Shown piece after piece: positions 8,101 to 12,636 of a stretch of DNA of 12,636 nucleotides (position 1 is the first letter of the stretch; every line of letters starts with the position of its first letter). The translations under genes were made by a program, and so were the position numbers. Under the pieces are notes generated by a model. The model had not been told where the DNA came from. It worked only from the letters and a program-made list of their open reading frames with translations, and made no database searches. Source of the stretch: Chloromonas sp. AAM2 (taxonomy: Eukaryota; Chlorophyta; Chlorophyceae; Chlamydomonadales; Chlamydomonadaceae); contig QAXH01004630.1 in assembly GCA_004335635.1 (NCBI GenBank), positions 1,084 to 13,719 of the forward strand, in the 5' to 3' direction.

Positions 8101-10428
8101 TTCTTAAGTTACTCCTGGGATATGCCACTTGTCATAGAACTCGTCATATAGGTCAGTCTGCAGCATGGCATGCCAGGACGCTTGGCAAAGCCGTGCCATC
8201 AGGTCTGGACAATGCATTGGCAGTTATAGCAAGCGTGCACATGTTGTACGCTCACCAAGACAAGGCAAGACCCTCTCTTGGCGCGTATAACTCAACACCT
8301 GGCCCTGATTGAGCTTTGATGCACAAGATGAGATTTGCCAGGTCAAGTTAGTTTGTGAGATGTGTCATCTGGTGCACATGTGCCCCTCACCGGTCTGAGT
8401 CGCAGAATACGTTTCTTACGCGTTGACACAAATCTCATGAGCAGTCTGCTTGAGTGGCTGTATCAGCATTGTCCCGTGAAGGGCAGCAGCATTTGGCCAG
8501 TAACCGCTACTGTTTCTCCACAAACCTGGTACGCCATGAGCCGTCTGCCTGAGTGGCTGTATCTGAGCACCTCCTGCCGGGACAGGACGCCCCTAGTCAC
8601 GCACAGACCGGCCGGGGAGCGGCGGCTGGGGGAATGCATGGCGCCAGAGCGAGAGGATGGAAAGCCTGAGACCGGACAATAAGCAACAGGACAATCCGAG
8701 TATGCATGAGGCACGCCATGTCCCATGTTACCCCGGTCCCCCAGAAAGCCATAACAATAATACACCACAGGCACACACTAGTTCCAGTGGTTCCAGTGAT
8801 GTCCCAGCAGTGCCTCACAATCCACTCCTTCACATAGTAGGTGGTGTGAGTACCAAATCATTGAGGACAGGCGGCGCCACACTACAATTGGTTCCAGTGG
8901 TGTTACCAAGAATTGCCTCAAAACTGGCAAACAGCTTTTTCCAGCAGCCGGTGCTTGGTACCAGCAACCTCAGGTCATGTTGTGCAGCCGTGTGTGTCAT
9001 GCGCTGCCTGTGGCCACTGGTCAAAGCCCAGGGCGCAGTGATCAGCAGAATGCTTAGTAAAGCTGGAGCCGCTGGCCTGGTTGTGTAGTGATCTGTGACC
9101 GCACCTGCCACGTATACAGGGTCCCCCTGAAGTGGAGGTGAGGCCGCCCACTTGACTGCATGGAGCATGGGGGTGGGTCTGGTGGCAGCGCCATGCCCAC
9201 CGGCCTTCGCACTGCTGCCCCGAGAGTCAGGGGGATCTGACTGCCCTGATGGTTGATGAGGCGAAGGTAATGTCACGTCCAACTGAAGTAGCGCAAGGTC
9301 GGCGTCCAGAGAAACCGCCATCACGTGAGCAGGAACAGTGATGCCCGAGCCAGGCAGGTGTACCTGCACCTGCGCAGGCAACGGCAAGGAGGTGGGTCAA
9401 GTCTGGAAGTGAAGGAGAAGGATCAAGGTGCAGGACTAAAACCTGACTGAAGTACTATGCAGCGCAAGGTCTGGCCTCAACTGCTCGGTCATCACCACAT
9501 TTGCAGCCTAGACACAATGGGCTGCCTTGACAGACTTGCAAGACACGGCATGACTTACAAAAAGATCTTTGTCAGTCCTGGGACAGTTCTTTGTGTCCCA
9601 GTGGCGAGGTGTCTAATTTACGGTTTTACATCCCTAAAACTGGCGGACGAATCAGCGTTTGGCGTCGCCTGCCAAGACAGCGTTGCATTGTCTTGGCTTC
9701 GCCTCACCTTACATGTGCAGACAAGCTGGACAGGACTGGCTGACTCTACACGGGCTCTAAAATGCAAGCAACAGGAAGTCTAGTCATTCACAGGCTTGAC
9801 CTTAGTCCAGCATGAGCCTATCCATGTCTCTCTGCTGTTCAGACTTGAGATTGCTGAACTAGCGCATAGGCTGCATGTGTGTGTGGACGACGTTGCGCGA
9901 TGGGCGCACCTCCGATGCATCCTTGGTTCCATTCCAAGGCGCATAATGCACTGCTCCTGCAGTGGTAAGCACGAGCCTCTGCCCTGCATTGACGATGATG
10001 CCACTGCTGCTGCTGCTCAAGTGTGGCCCCTCCAGCCATGGCTTGATGTAGTTGGGCGGCCTGTGCTCTGCCAGTATCTGTACCACTGCCTGTCGCCAAC
10101 AAGAGTCTGAGGGGCTGGGAGCCGTAGCCTTGGCTTGCGCTGGCTGCTGTTTCTCGTCCCGTTGCTCTTGTGTGCTGCTGCGGCCCTTCTTTCTACCTCC
10201 ACCAAGCTTCACAACGCCTGTCCAGCCTTGCTTAGGCGTGGCGGCAGTGGTAGTGGCACAGCCAGGCAGACGGCGGTTGTTTAATGGGTTGAAGAGTACG
10301 GACTGGTCAGAAGGTGAAGGCCTCTTCAGCCCATCAAGAGGCTGCAACTTGCTGGGCGTTGCCACCACCGCCAAGCAAGGCTGGGCAGGCGTGGTGAGGC
10401 TGGGTGCATGCAAGAAGAAGTGTCTCAT
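5048..10428 (-). CDS. Deg/HtrA-family protein with two PDZ domains and a degenerate catalytic triad (7 exons, ~877 aa)
   Basis: Exons on the minus strand are 10428-9910, 9369-9105, 8665-8526, 8053-7453, 7065-6822, 6013-5263 and 5161-5048. Their lengths sum to 2634 bp, or 878 codons, and every junction is in phase. The match to plant Deg2/Deg9/Deg10 proteins is clear. HRPPNYIKPW resembles HTEPNFSLPW. YVAGFP corresponds to VVGYP, and CVTRGVLSRQEVLRY to SVTSGVVSRMEILSY. VDAPVNPG precedes the serine loop. AYAVPASVVSHFLADL and LGFSWQPLASPAL lead into PDZ1. These proteins are ATP-independent serine proteases or chaperones of plastid, mitochondrion or nucleus. Here the catalytic His is replaced by Gly158 (TTAG for TNAH) and the Ser by Trp318 (GCWGG for GNSGG), while Asp197 is kept. 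Proteolysis is therefore unlikely; a chaperone, scaffold or dominant partner role is inference. The start (MRHFF, ATG 10428) is the only in-frame ATG in the exon before the protease domain, but an upstream exon cannot be excluded. Localisation is unclear. A basic patch GGGRKKGR lies near residues 76-83. Confidence 0.8.
5269..5544 (-). other. ~92-residue low-complexity insertion near the Deg C-terminus
   Basis: Residues 747-838 fall between the last PDZ2 strand and the family's C-terminal helix and have no counterpart in the plant proteins I recall. They include an Asp/Gly run (HDGDGDSGAG) and Ala/Gln-rich stretches. The 14-bp palindrome GTGCATGCATGCAC lies within it at 5520-5533. The frame stays open, so it is probably coding, but an unrecognised intron is possible. 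Confidence 0.5.
5545..6013 (-). other. PDZ2 region of the Deg protein (residues ~591-746), exon 6
   Basis: NDPTYVFIGAHAFVAVTQPLL aligns with the [20 protein letters not shown] linker typical of Deg2/Deg9. RPKRLEQALC, then VHEYESHDFRVMKV, RQRMGGIQMLLATL and GVIRFTV follow the order of the atypical second PDZ domain, where the homologues read GYEEIVNTQVVAF, LKGLAGMVE and YMKFNL. The match is weaker than in PDZ1 but collinear over the whole region. Confidence 0.65.
6168..6429. repeat. 21-bp imperfect direct repeats flanking a 220-bp segment
   Basis: The sequences at 6168-6188 and 6409-6429 match at 18 of 21 positions, with the shared core CAGGTACTC. They enclose 220 bp that are pyrimidine-rich on the plus strand, and foldback copy 2 lies at the right end. 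This has the outline of an old short insertion with degraded flanking duplications. No transposase or clear terminal inverted repeats were seen. Confidence 0.5.
6339..6400. repeat. Foldback dispersed repeat, copy 2
   Basis: The outer stem is TCAGGG (6339-6344) with CCCTGA (6388-6393). An inner stem is CGTCAC (6362-6367) with GTGACG (6378-6383). Copy 1 at 4-57 keeps the outer stem but with CCAGGG/CCCTGG, so one C-G pair there is T-A here. The 8 extra bases fall in the 5' half of the inner stem. Confidence 0.65.
6641..6665. repeat. Dispersed ACTGGCAAA motif, copy A
   Basis: TACCAGAACTGGCAAAACCC followed by TTTTT is one of three similar ~30-bp sequences in the window, all in the same orientation (others at 8911-8940 and 10551-10580). 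This copy is in Deg intron 5. Confidence 0.6.
7066..7452 (-). other. Deg intron 4 (387 bp) with 23-bp minisatellite
   Basis: The donor is GTGAGG and the acceptor GTTATGTGTGCAG, phase 1. The intron includes the tandem array at 7153-7244 and otherwise unique sequence. Confidence 0.7.
7153..7244. repeat. 23-bp minisatellite, 4 copies
   Basis: The unit begins CACTTGAGCCGCACACATGG and ends TCA. Four units run at 7153, 7176, 7199 and 7222. Units 2 and 3 differ at one position, and unit 4 is the most diverged. The array is wholly inside Deg intron 4. Confidence 0.9.
7622..7966 (-). other. ~115-residue insertion between Ser loop and PDZ1 of the Deg protein
   Basis: Plant homologues pass almost directly from the KCVGIAFQ strand to GYVIPTPV. 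Here about 115 residues (338-452) intervene, all in exon 4 and open throughout. They include a VTHS tetrapeptide repeat encoded by a 12-bp tandem repeat at 7856-7903 (four units), a Gln run (QTQQQQQPQQ), and Thr/Ser/Gly-rich sequence. The segment is probably disordered and species-specific. An unspliced in-frame intron is the main alternative. Confidence 0.6.
8054..8525 (-). other. Deg intron 3 (472 bp) carrying a copy of the preceding exon end
   Basis: The donor is GTTTGT, unusual among the introns here, and the acceptor TGTCCTTTTCAG is strong; the junction is phase 0. The sequence at 8435-8464 repeats the 3' end of exon 3 (8535-8564). The rest is unique, with no coding signal. Confidence 0.65.
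8435..8569. repeat. Duplicated exon 3 end, ~30 bp
   Basis: On the minus strand exon 3 reads GATACAGCCACTCAGGCAGA then CGGCTCATG. The intron copy reads the same apart from A for G and T for G in the middle. Similarity goes on weakly past the donor (GTTTGTGGAG against ATTTGTGTCA). The two copies are 100 bp apart in direct orientation. The intron copy would encode YSHSSRLLM, but it is preceded by an in-frame stop. Confidence 0.7.
8666..9104 (-). other. Deg intron 2 (439 bp)
   Basis: The donor GTGCGG and the acceptor GTCCGGTCTCAG give a phase 1 junction that rebuilds the conserved VAGFP. Motif copy C is at 8911-8940. GTTCCAGTG occurs as a tandem pair at 8781-8798 and again at 8891-8899. No coding signal was seen. 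Confidence 0.7.
8911..8940. repeat. Dispersed ACTGGCAAA motif, copy C
   Basis: AATTGCCTCAAAACTGGCAA followed by ACAGCTTTTT is the most diverged of the three copies. It shares AATTG, ACTGGCAAAC and the T run with copy B. It is inside Deg intron 2. Confidence 0.55.
9370..9909 (-). other. Deg intron 1 (540 bp)
   Basis: The donor is GTGCGC after DASE and the acceptor CGTTGCCTGCGCAG before VQVHLP, phase 0. It contains a perfect 9-bp inverted repeat, GCCAAGACA (9671-9679) and TGTCTTGGC (9689-9697), with a 9-nt loop. No other feature was recognised. Confidence 0.65.
9671..9697. repeat. Perfect 9-bp hairpin in Deg intron 1
   Basis: GCCAAGACA and TGTCTTGGC pair fully around a 9-nt loop. It could be chance or the remnant of a small foldback element. 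No partner copy was seen in the window. Confidence 0.6.
10186..10420. repeat. Inverted duplication in the first Deg exon
   Basis: Arm 1 (10186-10246) and arm 2 (10360-10420) are reverse complements at roughly 80% over ~48 bp. They share a near-perfect core, CGCCTGYCCAGCCTTGCTT. The spacer is 113 bp. Arm 1 encodes, on the minus strand, the stretch around KQGWTGVVKLGGGRKKG. Arm 2 carries the same sequence on the opposite strand, so the first ~23 residues of the model are its antisense reading. Confidence 0.75.
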
Positions 10429-10778
10429 CAAGAACAAGGATCCAAGGCACGAGCTGCAGAAGCCAGATCAATCCAATGCTCATGCAGCCAGCTCCACACT
10501 AAGGATGACAAGCAGGATGGTTGGCTGTGATTGCCGGACTGACGTTTGACAAATTGTCCCAGAACTGGCAAACCCCTTTTGTTGGGAATGTGCACCGGTA
10601 TGAATGGTGTTCGTTGCATGTATGTACCAGTCTCCTGACACGCGCAAAACAGAGGATGACATGCAGCAGACAGAAAAAATCACCCACGTGACGCACACGC
10701 CCACACGAACCTTGGACTTCCGCTCTGGTTCATTCTGGTCGGGCGGGGTGTGTTTTGACAGCCAGCCTCGGGCGCAAG
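10429..10778. promoter_or_regulatory. Shared divergent promoter region of the Deg gene and gene 4
   Basis: About 350 bp separate the two start codons, so both 5' UTRs and core promoters must fit here unless further 5' exons exist. Motif copy B is at 10551-10580. No TATA box or known element stands out. Expression of the two genes may be coupled, which is inference. Confidence 0.45.
10551..10580. repeat. Dispersed ACTGGCAAA motif, copy B
   Basis: AAATTGTCCCAGAACTGGCA followed by AACCCCTTTT lies between the divergent genes. It matches copy A in CCAGAACTGGCAAA and copy C in AATTG and the C/T-rich end. Confidence 0.6.
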
Positions 10779-12243
10779 ATGCAGGGAGATACGGACAGCG
10801 TGCAGTGGGTTACCGAGGCGGTGACGAACGCATTCTCGCAGGTGCGGTTTTCGTCTTGCAGTGCAAGCCGTGCACATGAAGCAGCCATGTCGGACCCTTT
10901 CATTTATGTTATCGCCACTGGGTCCGCAGCAGTGTCTCCTTGAAACCAACGGTCACGAGCTCCTTGAAGAGTCAGCTTTTGACATCGCTCCGCAACAACA
11001 ACAGCTACCCCAACAGCCTGCCCCATCACAGCCTGGGGCGCAAGCCAGTGGTTTGGAACATCGCAAAGTACAGGGCTGGAAGGACCAGTGGCATTTGCTG
11101 AAGAAGCGAGAGGCCGTGGCCATTGCAGGTATGCAATGCCTTCAGCACCTCCACATGCATGCAATCCATGATGAGCTCCAGCCTCATGCAAGACTTGTGC
11201 TACTATGCGCTGGGTGCTCCCAAGCGCACAATGCTGGACCTTGATGGCCCTTCATATGCCCACTCGTCCATCTTTCCCCAGTCTTACCACTCTTCATGCA
11301 TATCCCCAGCTCCATGCATCGCGTATAGCTCAGATGCTGACGTTCGTGCAGTTTACAACCGTAGGCCGTGGGCTGCATGCGCGCAGATGTGGCCTCATCC
11401 GTCAACCAAGGCACTTTCAAGCCACATGAGCTTGCAGCAGATGAGCCAGCCCACACCAGCGCTCCATGCACCACTGGTGGCGAGGGCCATGCACATGGAG
11501 TGCCACAGCTGCGCCGCAGGGCATGGGCGCACGTGTCAGGTGTCAGGGAGGCAGTGCTCACGGTCAAGAAGCAGGTCAGTGACATGGGTCGTGCCCAGCA
11601 CACGTGCATGCATCAAAACCATGCATGGAATAAGGCTAATTAGGTGCTCATGGCCGAACAGCTCGGCCAATAGGCTGGTTGAATGGGTCCCAATGGCAGT
11701 CTACTTGACGACATGCAGTTTCCAGGCAGCCCAGTCCTCTCAGCCGCTGTTTTCTGGTGCACAGCCCTTGGCCCATGCCTGCAGCACCTCACTCTCTTGC
11801 GTGTGCAGTTGTGTTTCTCACCATGCAGTCGCATGCTCCTGATGCCCACCCATTTAAGACTGTCCGATGGTCCAATTGAACGCTGTGTGTTTCCATGCCT
11901 CCAATGTTTTGACATTGTGCGCTTGCGTCACCCGTCCGTTCTGCAGCCTCTTACCCATCACTCACAATTTGCTGCATAAACAAGCACAAAAAGGGCAACA
12001 AGACAACCCCTGTGCTGTACCCTTGCACGACTTGTTGTTGACAAGCTGCTCATCAAGTTGTTTACCCAGTTGTTCAGGCGCTGTTTACCATGTTGTTTGT
12101 TGTTCACCGTGCCGCAGTTGTCAGCTGCCCAGCCCGGCGCCTCGTATGTGGTGGGCCTGACCTCGAGCATTCAGTCGGTGGACGATCTGCTGGGCGCCTT
12201 CCACACGTGGAACACGGCAGGCATGCAGGACCTGGCCAAGCAG
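10779..12243 (+). CDS. Unidentified helical protein, 5' part (four exons, 192 residues seen; continues past the edge)
   Basis: Exons are 10779-10841, 10930-11128, 11387-11574 and 12118-12243, all in phase. The donors are GTGCGG, GTATGC, GTCAGT and GTGAGG; the acceptors are TCCGCAG, GCGCGCAG and GTGCCGCAG. The start is ATG 10779 (MQGDTDSVQWVTEAVTNAFS), preceded by CGCAAG. Exon 2 encodes a Gln/Pro-rich linker (residues ~39-57) and the charged helix GWKDQWHLLKKREAVAIA. Exon 3 ends with RRAWAHVSGVREAVLTVKKQ. Exon 4 begins LSAAQPGASYVVGLTSSIQS and continues with a helical segment rich in small and hydrophobic residues (VDDLLGAFHTWNTAGMQDLAKQ, split over positions 171-192). The overall look is a soluble helical-bundle subunit. 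I do not recognise the family. No stop or poly(A) signal was identified in the window, so the 3' part is missing. Confidence 0.68.
10930..10932 (+). promoter_or_regulatory. NAGNAG tandem acceptor at exon 2 of gene 4
   Basis: The acceptor reads CCGCAGCAG. Use of the first or second AG includes or omits one Gln at the exon junction (FSQ-QCLL or FSQ-CLL) without changing frame. Confidence 0.5.
11575..12117 (+). other. Intron 3 of gene 4 (543 bp)
   Basis: The intron runs from GTCAGT to GTGCCGCAG. It has no coding signal. The last ~90 bases are rich in TTGTT words, giving a T-rich tract before the acceptor. One TGCATGCA palindrome is at 11605-11612. Confidence 0.55.
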
Positions 12244-12435
12244 GTGAGGAAATGAGATGCAGCAGCTGAGCCGCGGGCACAGTAATGAACTGCCGTAAGC
12301 AAGCTAGGCTATGCGGCATGCTAGAGGAAAAGCAGCAGGCGTCGCCATGGCCAGATGCGGCACTGGGTCGCGGCAGCTGAGCTGTGGCCAGGCTACAGAA
12401 AACATCCGCATGCGCTGCACCCAGCATGCATGCAG

Positions 12436-12489
12436 GTTCTGGCAAGAGCCACGTGGGCGGGCAAAGAAGTACAGGCACAGTTGTCTTGT
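12436..12489 (+). CDS. Candidate fifth exon of gene 4
   Basis: An acceptor GCATGCATGCAG precedes GTTCTGGCAAGAGCCACGTG, read in phase 0 as VLARATWAGKEVQAQLSC, a plausible helix. A donor GTGGGC follows at 12490, or GTACAG at 12469. The phase agrees with exon 4, but the signal is short and I could be wrong. The stretches 12244-12435 and 12490-12636 show nothing else. Confidence 0.3.
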
Positions 12490-12636
12490 GTGGGCAGGAC
12501 AGTCTCGCATCTTGGACACGGCAAAGTGAAGCAACGTCTGGGACGTACACGCAGGCTTGGACACAGTATAACCTTGACAGAGTAGACTCGCATGACGGGC
12601 AGGTGCTATACAGGTGTGACATGAGGCAGTGCACAG

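Larger units (their letters stand above)
7970..10092 (-). other. Trypsin-like domain of the Deg protein (residues ~113-336), exons 1-4
   Basis: The fold spans AVVQILAEH (from residue 114), the SSSSSGIIV strand, the degenerate His site LVLTTAGAVHY (152-162, Gly158 codon at 9957-9955) and the Asp site SLDADLALLQLD (Asp197 codon at 9300-9298). It continues with YVAGFP (residues 259-264, across the intron 2 junction), VTRGVLSRQEVL, and the degenerate Ser site PVNPGCWGGGLFD (Trp318 codon at 8026-8024). Linker sequence rich in Ser, Gly and Pro (residues ~209-240 and ~265-280) lengthens the loops relative to the plant proteins. In TTAGAVH a His lies three residues after the expected place and would need a shifted loop to replace the missing one. 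Confidence 0.8.

Noticed and set aside
5048..10428. Decayed pseudogene interpretation of the Deg locus
   Set aside because: Seven exons join without a stop or frameshift and conserved blocks remain at every exon. Loss is concentrated at the catalytic His and Ser. Not excluded, but less likely.
10052..10549. 165-codon plus-strand frame containing KQGWAGVVRLG
   Set aside because: The resemblance to the Deg N-terminus comes from the inverted duplication, read on the other strand. The frame covers Deg exon 1 in antisense and then the promoter region.

Overview
The window looks like nuclear DNA of a chlorophyte green alga, probably chlamydomonadalean or a close relative. Short exons are joined by GT-AG introns with GTGAGN/GTGCGN donors and pyrimidine-rich (T/G)CAG acceptors. 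Candidate genes are followed by TGTAA, the green-algal polyadenylation signal. Proteins carry long low-complexity insertions, and introns are full of short repeats. The organism call is inference. There is no sign of bacterial operons, rRNA, tRNA, CRISPR or a recognisable autonomous transposon.

Layout. (1) 1-3064, plus strand: a long open exon (302 or 346 to 2011) for a disordered Gln/Pro/Ser/Gly-rich protein of unknown function, then a long 3' region with an 11-copy 17-bp minisatellite. (2) 3791-4793, minus strand: a three-exon gene for a 232-residue protein with a plastid-transit-like N-terminus and a helical C-terminal half, converging on gene 1. (3) 5048-10428, minus strand: a seven-exon gene for an ~877-residue Deg/HtrA protein of the plant Deg2/Deg9/Deg10 type (trypsin-like fold plus two PDZ domains). 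All splice phases agree. (4) 10779 to beyond the right edge, plus strand: the first four, perhaps five, exons of a gene for an unidentified helical protein, divergent from the Deg gene across ~350 bp.

The main result is that the Deg protein appears to be a pseudoprotease. The position of the catalytic His is Gly (residue 158) and that of the catalytic Ser is Trp (residue 318, GCWGG in place of GNSGG). The Asp (residue 197), the flanking motifs, both PDZ regions and an open frame are kept. It also carries two large family-atypical insertions and an inverted duplication at its N-terminus.

The non-coding parts hold several short repeat families: a foldback repeat present twice with a compensatory base change in its stem, a ~30-bp dispersed motif present three times in one orientation, two minisatellites, a copy of an exon end inside the adjacent intron, and an excess of TGCATGCA palindromes. 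Gene models were built by eye from frame, splice sites and remembered family motifs. No search was run.
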